Of a DNA stretch of 64,000 bases, positions 55,176 to 62,959 are shown one piece after another (within the stretch, counting starts at the first letter, position 1; every line of letters starts with the position of its first letter). The notes under the pieces were generated by a model, which was not told where the DNA came from, did no database searches, and saw only the letters and a list, made by a program, of their open reading frames with translations. Origin of the DNA: Fidelibacterota bacterium 408169 (lineage in GTDB: Bacteria; Fidelibacterota; Marinisomatia; Marinisomatales; TCS55); assembly GCA_002256485.1 (NCBI GenBank), contig NNSG01000007.1, forward strand, positions 1-64,000, given 5' to 3'. Made by a program: the position numbers and the translations under genes.

Positions 55176-56081
55176 ATGAAACGTTTTACAATTATTTTAT
55201 GCCTTTCAGTTATTCATTCTACATGGATTAGTGCAGAGGACAAAAAGTGGCTTGATCCTGAAAAGCCTGAAGATGCAGTAAAAATCATGCGGAAGGTTTC
55301 ATCCAGCCTGGAAGATGGGAAACCTACTATTTTCTGGTTTTATGGAAGTGTATATAGCCATATAAAAGGTGAAAAAGATAAACTCCTTTTTACATTTCAG
55401 GGTATGAACATTCGAGCGACAAAAACAGTTTCCAATAAGGAAAATGGGTATGGTTATGCATGGGTATCCAGAGAAGTATTGTTATATACCGATCCAAATA
55501 CGGGCGAAATTATTCATACATGGGATAATCCCTGGACAAGGGAAACGGTTGATGTTATTCATATTGCGAATGATCCAGTTAACAGTCATTTCCCGGTGTA
55601 TGCTTATGGTTCCAGAGGACCATTCAAACTTCCGGCAGTAGTGCAAGATGGACATTTCCTCATGACAATGGAAATTCCTCTATTTTATACCAATCCACTT
55701 GGTGGGGAAAACCAGGAATATGTAGGCGGAAAATACCAGGCCCACGAAATGTTTAATTGGTACGCCAGAACTGATGATCTTTTTGATGCTGAAAAAACAA
55801 CAACTACAAATGTAACAGTAGGCTGGGCCCGCAATGCACAATGGCTCCCTTGGATGAAAATGGGTGATCGTTTGGGGGAAACTTTGTATCATGGTACAGG
55901 AAAGCGCCTGGCATCATTTGATGATTTACCAGACGTGTTAAAAAATACAATTAATTCACATTATCCAGAATATAAATCGCCACCTCCATTGAATGATACA
56001 AGACCCAATGAAACAAGCTGGAGTTACTTTAAAAAAATTCTCTCCGGTGAAGAAAAATATCCATGGAAAGAAATAAAATAG
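55176..56081 (+). CDS. DUF1838-family secreted protein
   Basis: 301 residues with a signal peptide cleaved near residue 20 and AGGAG before the ATG. Matches DUF1838 by its WVSREVLLYTDPNTGEII, NPWTRETVDVIHIANDPVN and W-rich centre (VGWARNAQWLPWMKMGDR). The family is uncharacterised. It is the last gene of the plus-strand operon and begins 15 bases after the porin. Confidence 0.78.
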   Translation: MKRFTIILCLSVIHSTWISAEDKKWLDPEKPEDAVKIMRKVSSSLEDGKPTIFWFYGSVYSHIKGEKDKLLFTFQGMNIRATKTVSNKENGYGYAWVSREVLLYTDPNTGEIIHTWDNPWTRETVDVIHIANDPVNSHFPVYAYGSRGPFKLPAVVQDGHFLMTMEIPLFYTNPLGGENQEYVGGKYQAHEMFNWYARTDDLFDAEKTTTTNVTVGWARNAQWLPWMKMGDRLGETLYHGTGKRLASFDDLPDVLKNTINSHYPEYKSPPPLNDTRPNETSWSYFKKILSGEEKYPWKEIK

Positions 56082-56133
56082 TAAGTCCACCTAGTACATT
56101 TACCACTTTTCAAAAAGGAAATCTGATTTAAAA

Positions 56134-56163
56134 TTGACAGATTTAAGTTTATAAGTGTATATT
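56134..56163 (+). promoter_or_regulatory. predicted sigma70-type promoter of the microprotein gene
   Basis: TTGACA (56134-56139) and TATATT (56158-56163) with an 18-base spacer, 37 bases upstream of the small Arg-rich frame. One of the best consensus promoters in the window. Confidence 0.65.
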
Positions 56164-56199
56164 AAACACGAACTAACTTAACTATAATGAGAAAATAAT

Positions 56200-56337
56200 A
56201 TGTCTAATAGAGGAAAAGATCGCAGGCTGAATGAACGGCGCAAGAATAATTCTCAAATGGATAAGAATAGACGGATAGACATTGAACGGCGGAAGGGAAT
56301 GGACCGACGTGAAGGGAAAGATCGTCGTCAAAATTAA
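56200..56337 (+). CDS. 45-residue Arg-rich microprotein
   Basis: An ATG at 56200, with GAGAAA upstream, opens a 45-codon frame ending in TAA. Composition is extreme: about 14 Arg plus many Asp, Glu, Lys and Asn, in a repeating DRR.NERR / DIERRKG.DRREGKDRR pattern. The periodic ERR/DRR repeats suggest a charged helix or a disordered linker of the kind that precedes PilZ or GGDEF domains, but here it stands alone. It has its own strong promoter and lies just upstream of the cold shock gene. RNA or nucleic acid binding is plausible but not shown. Confidence 0.6.
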   Translation: MSNRGKDRRLNERRKNNSQMDKNRRIDIERRKGMDRREGKDRRQN

Positions 56338-56350
56338 AAACTCTATATAT

Positions 56351-56380
56351 TTGTAATTAATCATTAAATTGTACTATAAT
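56351..56380 (+). promoter_or_regulatory. predicted promoter of the cold shock gene
   Basis: TTGTAA (56351-56356), 18-base spacer, perfect TATAAT (56375-56380). The transcript would carry a 40-base leader with a small TAGCTG/CAGCTA stem. Confidence 0.5.
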
Positions 56381-56426
56381 ATGTTAGCTGACAGCTACAT
56401 TGTAATTGAAATAACTAGAGGAAAAC

Positions 56427-56624
56427 ATGCAAGAAGGAACAGTTAAATTCTTTAACCAAAATAAGAATTACGGTTTTATAGCCGGTGACGATGGTAAAGA
56501 TTATTTTGTTCATTCCAGTGGTATTGCCGAAGGCATTTATATCAAGGATGGTGACAAAGTTTCATTTGAAGTCGTAGATGGTGAAAAAGGCCCTAAAGCT
56601 GATAAGGTTGAAATTATAGATTAG
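56427..56624 (+). CDS. cold shock protein (CspA family)
   Basis: 65 residues, typical length. RNP1 reads KNYGFIAGD and RNP2 reads DYFVHSSGI; the start MQEGTVKFFN is standard. Single-domain OB-fold RNA chaperone of the cytoplasm. AGAGGA precedes the ATG and a strong terminator follows, so it is a monocistronic unit. Confidence 0.95.
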   Translation: MQEGTVKFFNQNKNYGFIAGDDGKDYFVHSSGIAEGIYIKDGDKVSFEVVDGEKGPKADKVEIID

Positions 56625-56651
56625 TCTATTAACCATCTTAACGTTTTAGAC

Positions 56652-56690
56652 AAAAGCCCTATCTCCCAGCTGGCGGATGGGGCTTTTTTT
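56652..56690 (+). terminator. rho-independent terminator of the cold shock gene
   Basis: Stem AAAAGCCCTATC against GATGGGGCTTTT (one wobble) with a 12-base loop, ending in a T7 run at 56684-56690, 28 bases after the stop codon. Confidence 0.88.
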
Positions 56691-56753
56691 ATGAACCAAA
56701 ATTGTGTAATATCAGATTGAAAATTAAAAAAATGTCTTAATGAGGAAAAAAAG

Positions 56754-57062
56754 ATGAAAGAACAAGAAATTGGTTATATTTCCAATTATTTTGGCAATAT
56801 CGAAGTCGCAATTATTGAAATGACAAAGGGATCCTTAGTAACAGGGGATACAGTACATTTCAAAGGTAAAACAACAGATTTTACGACGACTGTTTCTTCT
56901 ATGCAGATTGAACATGAACAGGTTGAAAAAGTAAAAAAGAATGACAGGGCTAGGCTTACCATAAAAAAAACAGACAAAAATCACTTTACAGAAATATTTG
57001 AATTAGCTGCACCAAATAAAGAATATGAAACGTATATTCATAATTACTGGACTAAAAAATAG
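56754..57062 (+). CDS. EF-Tu domain 2-like small protein
   Basis: 102 residues. Segments VAIIEMTKGSLVTGDTVHFKG, TTDFTTTVSSMQIEHEQVEKV and NDRARLTIKK copy the beta-barrel domain 2 of translation elongation factors, without any GTPase domain. Such stand-alone proteins occur beside U32 peptidases in other bacteria; no such gene is near here. Possible role in RNA or ribosome binding, not established. Confidence 0.85.
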   Translation: MKEQEIGYISNYFGNIEVAIIEMTKGSLVTGDTVHFKGKTTDFTTTVSSMQIEHEQVEKVKKNDRARLTIKKTDKNHFTEIFELAAPNKEYETYIHNYWTKK

Positions 57063-57071
57063 GAGTAAACA

Positions 57072-57713
57072 ATGAGAAAAATAATTATCATACTTATGTT
57101 TATTTCAGGAATTGTATTCCCTCAATCTTTTGGTGGGGATATTTTGAATGAATCACCTCTAACACCCATTCCGGAAGAAATGACCTTTGAAGAATATCTA
57201 GATATGAATCGCAGGTTAACTATTGGAATTGCTTTTTCGTCGATACCAATACCCGGGTTGATTCATGACTATGCAGGAGAAAAGAAAACAGCGAAACGCA
57301 TTCGTCGGGTTGCCTTAGGTAGTATCGGGCTTATAATTGCCGGTATTGCAATGGCTGAGGAAGAAAAAGGTGCATGGGAAGAAACCAGCTATAAAGTATA
57401 TGTTGAAGGTGAGGGTGAAGATGAAATGCGTTATGAAATGATTCCAACGTATATGACGGATGAAAACGTACATTATGATCTGAAACCACTTAACCGAAAA
57501 GGAGGCGGAGGCACGGGAGGATTAATCGCAGTCCTTGGTTTCGGTCTGTTGATTGCAGATATCATTTATGATGTCTATCATGGCGCTAGGATCATAGAAG
57601 AAAAACGGGATGCTGTTCGCTATAAATATGGGAAAAAATTAAATTTCAGTTATGCTCCTGAAATGAATTTACAAAACAATTTCGCAGGGTTGAAAATGTC
57701 ATACAACTTCTAA
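57072..57713 (+). CDS. exported or membrane protein of unknown function
   Basis: 213 residues with a signal peptide (MRKIIIILMFISGIVFPQ). Two hydrophobic segments follow: IGIAFSSIPIPGLIHDYAG plus RVALGSIGLIIAGIAMA, and a Gly-rich TGGLIAVLGFGLLIADIIYD. A terminal aromatic strand GLKMSYNF resembles the end of outer-membrane proteins. It starts 9 bases after the EF-Tu-like gene. Family not recognised. Confidence 0.65.
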   Translation: MRKIIIILMFISGIVFPQSFGGDILNESPLTPIPEEMTFEEYLDMNRRLTIGIAFSSIPIPGLIHDYAGEKKTAKRIRRVALGSIGLIIAGIAMAEEEKGAWEETSYKVYVEGEGEDEMRYEMIPTYMTDENVHYDLKPLNRKGGGGTGGLIAVLGFGLLIADIIYDVYHGARIIEEKRDAVRYKYGKKLNFSYAPEMNLQNNFAGLKMSYNF

Positions 57714-57747
57714 TTAACCGATTGTATGAATTGTGTTTTCAGGTATA

Positions 57748-57765
57748 CTCTTATGAAAATAAGAG
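57748..57765. terminator. hairpin between convergent genes
   Basis: CTCTTAT and ATAAGAG form a perfect 7-base stem with a GAAA tetraloop in the 60-base gap between two convergent genes. It lacks a long T-run on either side, so termination strength is uncertain. Confidence 0.4.
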
Positions 57766-57773
57766 CATAAATA

Positions 57774-58154
57774 TTAGTTCAAAACGATCCTGTCATTAAT
57801 ATAGACAATCTGCAATTTTTGCAGCATAAGAGGCGATTTCAAATCTTTACGTTTAACGGTTTTTTTTATGAAATCGGCAACAAGCATATCCATAAGGTAG
57901 TAGTTTGGATATTCAAGGTGTTCTGAAAATATATCTATATTCATGCGGCGGCGTTTTCTTAAATCGTTCCAAACTTCGCCATAATATTTCTCAAATACTT
58001 TCAAATGCTCTTTCGCATAAGCATTAAATCTGTCATATTCATCTATTAGCCAATGTTCTTCATCATTGGGTTCATACATACTATCTTTAATCAAATTTTT
58101 GACCAAAGCTGCTACTTTTGTTTTACTTCCTTTATATATTTTTTTATTTGTCAT
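57774..58154 (-). CDS. hypothetical cytoplasmic protein
   Basis: 126 residues, helical, rich in Lys, Asp and Tyr, with no signal or membrane helix. The N-terminus is basic (MTNKKIYKGSKTKV), followed by an acidic/aromatic middle (EEHWLIDEYDRFNAYAKEHL). No motif recognised. It is transcribed alone against its neighbours; codon usage appears similar to them. Confidence 0.5.
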   Translation of the reverse strand: MTNKKIYKGSKTKVAALVKNLIKDSMYEPNDEEHWLIDEYDRFNAYAKEHLKVFEKYYGEVWNDLRKRRRMNIDIFSEHLEYPNYYLMDMLVADFIKKTVKRKDLKSPLMLQKLQIVYINDRIVLN

Positions 58155-58294
58155 TATTTATTTATCCGTTAAATGTGTTAGAAACATGTCGTTATTATAA
58201 TAATAAAAAATATAAAGACAAATACCTCATTGACTTCATTGCGTATTTTTCTTATTAAGAGCTACATTCTTACGAATATACTACAGGAAAATTC

Positions 58295-59452
58295 ATGTCA
58301 GATCAACAAAAAATAGATACAAAACTTATTCATGCAGGAGAACCAAAGGTACGCTACGGAGATGCAGTCAGCATGCCTATTTTCCAATCATCCACTTTTG
58401 AATACAGTGGACAAAAGGATTATCATGATATAAAGTATATTCGGTTAAATAACACTCCCAATCATATTGTTCTCCATAAAAAACTTGCAGCTCTGGAAAA
58501 CGGTGAAGATGCGTTGGTTACTTCCAGCGGTATGGCAGCAATTTCAACAGCATTGCTTTCTTTTCTTTCTTCGGGGGATCATTTCCTGGCCCATGAATCT
58601 TTATATGGTGGAACCCATGACTTGATAAATAAGGATTTTCCTGAAATTGGAATTGAATGTGATTTTATAGATGCAGCTGATTCCTCTGGATGGAGTGAAA
58701 AACTGCGCTCTGAAACAAAATTGATTTATGTTGAAACAATTACAAACCCATTGTTAAATGTTTTGGATTTAAAAGCAGTTGTTAATTTTGCCAAGGAAAA
58801 TAATTTATTGTCATTTATTGATAACACATTCGCATCACCGTTAAATTACCGTCCCTTGGAGCACGGATTTGATCTCTCACTCCACAGTGCCACGAAATAT
58901 TTGAATGGTCATACGGACATAGTTGCCGGTGCTGTCATCGGATCAGAGGAATTGGTGACAAAAGTAAGGCATAAATTAAACCATTTTGGGGGAGCATTGG
59001 ATCCCAATGCCTGTTTCCTTATGCATCGTGGGATGAAAACATTAAGCATTCGTATGGAACGCCAAAACAGTAATTCACTCGCTGTGGCCAAGTTTTTAGA
59101 AACACATGAAAAAGTGTGTAAAGTTAATCATCCCGGCCTTGAAAGTAGTACTAGTCATACTCGTGCACAGGAGCTTCTTGATGGATATGGCGGTATGGTT
59201 AGTTTTGAGATTAATGGAAATATTGATGATGCAGACAAGTTCATTTCAAACTTAACATTATTTATTAATGCTCCCAGTCTGGGAGGAGTAGAGTCCCTAG
59301 TAACACGACCTGCACAATCCTCTCATTCCGGAATGTCCATTGAAGAACGTTCCGCCGCCGGGATTAAGGATGAACTCATTCGCTTGTCCATCGGTATTGA
59401 AGCAGCGGAAGATTTGATTGTTGATTTAGAGCAAGCACTGGAAATAATATAA
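58295..59452 (+). CDS. PLP-dependent Cys/Met metabolism enzyme (cystathionine gamma-synthase/lyase type)
   Basis: 385 residues. The PLP Lys lies in SLHSATKYLNGHTDIVAGAV; DALVTSSGMAAIS binds the phosphate, and YVETITNPLLNVLDL and SLGGVESLVTRPA are diagnostic of the family. It acts in trans-sulfuration or sulfur amino acid degradation; synthase versus lyase cannot be decided from the sequence. The next gene overlaps its stop. Confidence 0.92.
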   Translation: MSDQQKIDTKLIHAGEPKVRYGDAVSMPIFQSSTFEYSGQKDYHDIKYIRLNNTPNHIVLHKKLAALENGEDALVTSSGMAAISTALLSFLSSGDHFLAHESLYGGTHDLINKDFPEIGIECDFIDAADSSGWSEKLRSETKLIYVETITNPLLNVLDLKAVVNFAKENNLLSFIDNTFASPLNYRPLEHGFDLSLHSATKYLNGHTDIVAGAVIGSEELVTKVRHKLNHFGGALDPNACFLMHRGMKTLSIRMERQNSNSLAVAKFLETHEKVCKVNHPGLESSTSHTRAQELLDGYGGMVSFEINGNIDDADKFISNLTLFINAPSLGGVESLVTRPAQSSHSGMSIEERSAAGIKDELIRLSIGIEAAEDLIVDLEQALEII

Positions 59453-60027
59453 TGTCTGACGCAGTCCAATTGGATCAGCCAGGTGCCGGGTTGCCGGTAT
59501 ACGAAACATTTTTTCTACGCTATATATCCTTTCCTCGTTATGTTCGAACAATGACTTGGCATTCGGCTGCGGAATTATTTCATGAGGAGGGGAAAAAAAT
59601 TAATTCCCTGGTCTCTCCGCTGAATAATGAGCAATTATTATTTCCAGTATTAATCGAACGCTTACGGGGGATGGAAGACAGTTCTCGTCACTGGTCACCA
59701 GTTATGGTTATGGAACATTTAATTATGACCGGCAAAGATTTTAAAGATGCTATCATTCATTTGAATGAAGGGAAAGTCCCCGAGAGAAATGTAAATATCG
59801 CCAATTATAAACCATCTCCTGAAATAGGCCGGGAAGTCATTGGGCGATTCAAGGGATTCCAGGAAGAATTTATTACCATAATGAGTGATGAACGCTATCA
59901 CCGAAGTTCAGATATGAAATTCCGTCATCCTTGGTTGGGTCCACTGAATTCGTTTCAATGGTTATGCCTGGCTGCAGGTCATCAGTATTTGCACCGAACG
60001 CAGATAAAGAAAATTTTGGAAACGTAA
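59452..60027 (+). CDS. DinB-like putative metal-dependent protein
   Basis: 191 residues. A four-helix bundle is indicated, with metal-ligand candidates in HWSPVMVMEHL and GHQYLHRTQIKKI (two His near the C-terminus), as in DinB/YfiT proteins, some of which are thiol-dependent S-transferases. Its ATG shares a base with the PLP enzyme stop, which suggests a joint role in thiol or sulfur chemistry. Confidence 0.78.
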   Translation: MSDAVQLDQPGAGLPVYETFFLRYISFPRYVRTMTWHSAAELFHEEGKKINSLVSPLNNEQLLFPVLIERLRGMEDSSRHWSPVMVMEHLIMTGKDFKDAIIHLNEGKVPERNVNIANYKPSPEIGREVIGRFKGFQEEFITIMSDERYHRSSDMKFRHPWLGPLNSFQWLCLAAGHQYLHRTQIKKILET

Positions 60028-60050
60028 TGATTTAGTAAAAAATACAAGAA

Positions 60051-60102
60051 AATGTAGTGCAAACATTCCTGTTTGCACTACGACAAATAGGAATGTTTGT
60101 CG
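60051..60102 (+). repeat. double-hairpin repeat element, copy 1
   Basis: GTAGTGCAAACA and TGTTTGCACTAC (60054-60081) make a perfect 12-base stem with a TTCC loop. A second stem, CGACAAATA with TGTTTGTCG (60081-60102), follows directly with a GGAA loop and one wobble. An inverted copy with compensating or neutral changes lies at 62779-62830. REP-like dispersed element. Confidence 0.8.
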
Positions 60103-60200
60103 TTAAACTAATCACTTCTGCAAAAAATAATAAAAAAAATGTCTATTATTGATTATAAAATTTAGCCGTAGAAAATTCCAACGAGGATACAGGATTCTAA

Positions 60201-61793
60201 TTGAAGATTCAGAAATATAAAACATGCCTCTTCGTTTGGGCAATATGGTTATCTGCATGTGTATATGCAGAAGATTTACATAACCCGGATACATCCAATC
60301 CAATTATAATTGACCATGGTTTATCTTTAAATGGAGATGGTTTTGTATTAGTACAAGACCATGAAAGCTTATCCTTGGATGAAGATTTCACCGTTGAGTT
60401 TTGGTTAAAACCGGATTCTTCATTACGATATTCCCATATTTTAAACAAACACCAACCAGGGAGGAATGATGACGGTAGTTGGGTTTTAAAATTGATTTTT
60501 GGTCCTTCGGGTGAATTGTCATTTGCTTTTTCGTGGCCGTATATACCTTTTGAGATTCATATGAATGTGGAAAAAACTTTTCCTAAAAATGATTGGTTTC
60601 ATTTTGCATTATGTTATTTAAAATCAAAAAAATATTATTCATTTTGGATTAATGGGAATTTAATAAAAGAAGGTTTTGCTGAAATTAATATCAAAGATAC
60701 TAACTGGCCTTTATATATTGGTTCAGAGATATCATATAATTACTACAAGGGGTTAATTGCTGAAATCAGACTTTCTGATATTGTACGGTATACATCCACT
60801 TTCAGATCGCAAGCATCTTTTCATTTAGATCAAAATACTCTTGCTTATTGGCCTTGCAATGAAAAGAGTGGAGATACTCTGAACGATCTCGGACCTTTTG
60901 AAAATCACGGAAAACTCAATAATGTTTATTGGCTAAATCCAAAAAGAGCACAAAACATTACACCCTATTTATATCTATTCCTGTTTTTGATTACTTCTGG
61001 CATTTTTGTTCTTCTTAAAAAAAGAAAAAATGATAAGAGGTCTAGTTTAACGAGCATTTCTTCAGAAGACGCTTTCATTTCTGATCAAAAATATGCTGTT
61101 GAAATACGAGTCTTCGATCACTTTCAATTACGTATCGATGGAAAAGAAATTCATCATAGTGACTGGGGTTCTAAAAAAGCTCGTTTTCTCTTTATTTATA
61201 TTTTGTTACAAAATCATCGGGGTGTAACGCCTGAAAAGATTGCAGTTGATTTCTGGCCGGATGTTGATCACAAAAGTGCTGTGAATAGCCGCAATGTCGC
61301 CCTTTCAAAAATTCGCGGTGTTTTGGGAGAATATGCACATTTGATGCAGCGTTCAGATGATCTTATAAAAATTGTCCCTGATGAAAGCACCTTTTGTGAT
61401 TTTACACTATTTATGTTCGTAAATGGTAATGGACAATTTGAAGTAGATCGCATTGAACAAGCGCTGGAATTGTATGATGCAAAAGGACTATTACCGGAAA
61501 TTCATGAAAACTGGATTGACTCTTTTAGGGATCAAACCAGAGCAAAAGCACGCCAAATGGCGATCAAACTTGGAGCATATTATATTGAAATAAAAAATTG
61601 GGGGAAACTGGAATTATTAGGTAACCAGATGCTGGCTTGGGACAAACTGGATGAGATTGCAATACAATTTGCTGTAAAAGGACTGAAAGAACAGGGGAAT
61701 GCTTCGCGGGCGAAAGCACGCTTTGACCAGTTTTCTTCTTTATACACCTCTGAATTAAATGAACAAATCATTATAGAATACGATTCTTTATAA
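60201..61793 (+). CDS. membrane-spanning LamG-sensor / SARP-type transcription factor
   Basis: 530 residues from a TTG start with AGGA 8 bases upstream. A signal peptide (residues 1-23) is followed by a LamG/concanavalin-like domain (about 35-230: FTVEFWLKPDSS, DWFHFALCY, WPLYIGSE, LIAEIRLSDIVRY). One membrane helix lies near 257-276 (YLYLFLFLITSGIFVLLKKRK). The cytoplasmic part has an OmpR-like winged helix (EIRVFDHFQLRIDGKEI, AVNSRNVALSKIRGVLGE) and a helical BTAD-like tail, as in SARP activators. This looks like a one-component regulator that senses an extracytoplasmic glycan or protein and acts on DNA from the membrane. Confidence 0.82.
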   Translation: MKIQKYKTCLFVWAIWLSACVYAEDLHNPDTSNPIIIDHGLSLNGDGFVLVQDHESLSLDEDFTVEFWLKPDSSLRYSHILNKHQPGRNDDGSWVLKLIFGPSGELSFAFSWPYIPFEIHMNVEKTFPKNDWFHFALCYLKSKKYYSFWINGNLIKEGFAEINIKDTNWPLYIGSEISYNYYKGLIAEIRLSDIVRYTSTFRSQASFHLDQNTLAYWPCNEKSGDTLNDLGPFENHGKLNNVYWLNPKRAQNITPYLYLFLFLITSGIFVLLKKRKNDKRSSLTSISSEDAFISDQKYAVEIRVFDHFQLRIDGKEIHHSDWGSKKARFLFIYILLQNHRGVTPEKIAVDFWPDVDHKSAVNSRNVALSKIRGVLGEYAHLMQRSDDLIKIVPDESTFCDFTLFMFVNGNGQFEVDRIEQALELYDAKGLLPEIHENWIDSFRDQTRAKARQMAIKLGAYYIEIKNWGKLELLGNQMLAWDKLDEIAIQFAVKGLKEQGNASRAKARFDQFSSLYTSELNEQIIIEYDSL

Positions 61794-61983
61794 AATTTAG
61801 TATTTTTTAATTCTCACTATAATCCTCACTGTAATACTCAACTCGTAAACTCCGGCTGTAAATCTAAATCCTGTGTCCTCACAATATTAGGATTATGTGA
61901 ATCCAACTCAGTATAAATCATGCAAGAGTTGGAAAAGCGAATAGTGGTGTTATTGTTTAATTATTTCCTGTATCTACTATAAA

Positions 61984-62018
61984 AAAAAGAAAGCCCCTTG
62001 TGTTTCGCTGGGGGCTTT
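61984..62018 (-). terminator. rho-independent terminator for the minus-strand gene at 62162
   Basis: Read on the minus strand, AAAGCCCCC pairs with GGGGCTTT around a loop and is followed by a run of T residues (the A-rich tract starting near 61981 on the plus strand). Confidence 0.75.
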
Positions 62019-62081
62019 CTATTGGTGGTCTATTGCAACCATACATTGTTAACAAAACTAATAACAATGACAAAAAATAAG

Positions 62082-62144
62082 AACCTTGCGAAGGCTCAAA
62101 AAATCCCGTATACAAAATGTAGGGAAACCTCCGCAAGGTTTTTT
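62082..62144. other. 63-base structured element with terminator-like end
   Basis: AACCTTGCG (62082-62090) pairs with CGCAAGGTT (62132-62140), followed by TTTT. An inner AGG/CCT and TCCC/GGGA stem give a bulged hairpin with a 14-base apical loop. It could terminate the plus-strand SARP transcript or be a small structured RNA. Confidence 0.4.
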
Positions 62145-62161
62145 GGCGTTCGTTTTTTCAG

Positions 62162-62599
62162 CTACGGAGAAATAGCATGTGAAAGTGTATTGCCAAGTGA
62201 ATCTTGAACATTTGCTAAATTGCTATCCGGTTGGACAGCAAGAGATTCAGCGGCAGCTTCTTCTACAGTATTGGTTGAATACTGGTTTCCATTCCAAGAA
62301 AATGTTTGGCCTGGGCCGAGAACTTCTCTGGCAACGGAATACGCTTGGGTAAAGGAAATCACTTTCTGTTGTTCCGGAATAGCAATTTCTTCTTCAAGTA
62401 CTTCATTCTCTTCAGTTAAAACCACTTCAGTTATTTCCGGTTCAACCGCAAGTACTTTTTCATTTAGTATGGGTGTTTCCACTTTTACAAATGATTCAGT
62501 AGTATTTTTGTGTTGAATGTAAATCGCAGTGAATACTACCACTGCGAATGTAAGAGTTATAACAAATGCTCCCTTTGAGCTGTTATCGTTTTTTTTCAT
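62162..62599 (-). CDS. single-pass membrane protein, unknown function
   Basis: 145 residues with AAAGGAG upstream of the ATG. A short basic cytoplasmic start is followed by one helix (GAFVITLTFAVVVFTAIYI), an acidic Glu/Val-rich linker (residues 45-75) and a C-terminal globular tail (FTQAYSVAREVLGPGQTFSWNGNQYSTNT). No known family recognised. Monocistronic, with a terminator downstream. Confidence 0.65.
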   Translation of the reverse strand: MKKNDNSSKGAFVITLTFAVVVFTAIYIQHKNTTESFVKVETPILNEKVLAVEPEITEVVLTEENEVLEEEIAIPEQQKVISFTQAYSVAREVLGPGQTFSWNGNQYSTNTVEEAAAESLAVQPDSNLANVQDSLGNTLSHAISP

Positions 62600-62884
62600 G
62601 GCGTGCTCCTTTCATTGAGTTTACGCTTGTGATTAGGGGCTTGTACGACATGGAGTTTTAGCTTGTTCCGTAATAATTTGTCATATTGAATCATATCATA
62701 TTCGTCTTTATAACCAAACCTTCGGAAGGTTGATTATGTTGGCAGAGAAAGATTTCATAACAAAAATGTTCAGTTGTACGACAAACATTTCTGTTTGTCG
62801 TAGTGCAAACAAGAATGTTTACACTACATTATTTTACATGATATACTCTCGCCATCATCCAATGGCTTCAGGGAGATAACGGGA
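62600..62884. other. intergenic region before the minus-strand hypothetical gene
   Basis: Contains the second double-hairpin repeat (62779-62830) and a small AACCTT/AAGGTT hairpin near 62716-62731. No open frame with a plausible start was found. Confidence 0.5.
62779..62830 (-). repeat. double-hairpin repeat element, copy 2 (inverted)
   Basis: The reverse complement aligns with 60051-60102 over the full 52 bases with a few substitutions; the CGACAAACA/TGTTTGTCG stem is perfect here, while the GTAGTG stem has one change. Confidence 0.8.
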
Positions 62885-62943
62885 AATAAAAAAAGGCGGC
62901 TGCGCTTAATCACAAGCTTCCCAATAAAAGGAATGCAGCCGCC
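62885..62943 (-). terminator. rho-independent terminator of the TMEM164/YwaF-like gene
   Basis: GGCGGCTGC (62895-62903) pairs with GCAGCCGCC (62935-62943); on the minus strand the stem is followed by a T7 run. It lies 17 bases after the stop of the gene ending at 62960. Confidence 0.85.
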
Positions 62944-62959
62944 ATGGGGGTATGGGAAT

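Larger units (their letters stand above)
61794..62161. other. 368-base intergenic region between convergent genes
   Basis: No convincing gene. It contains a minus-strand terminator hairpin (61984-62018) and a longer structured element (62082-62144). The first 180 bases are AT-rich without recognisable features. Confidence 0.5.

Noticed and set aside
61998-62207. 69-codon plus-strand frame
   Set aside because: It starts inside a terminator stem, has no ribosome-binding site and overlaps the end of a better-supported minus-strand gene.
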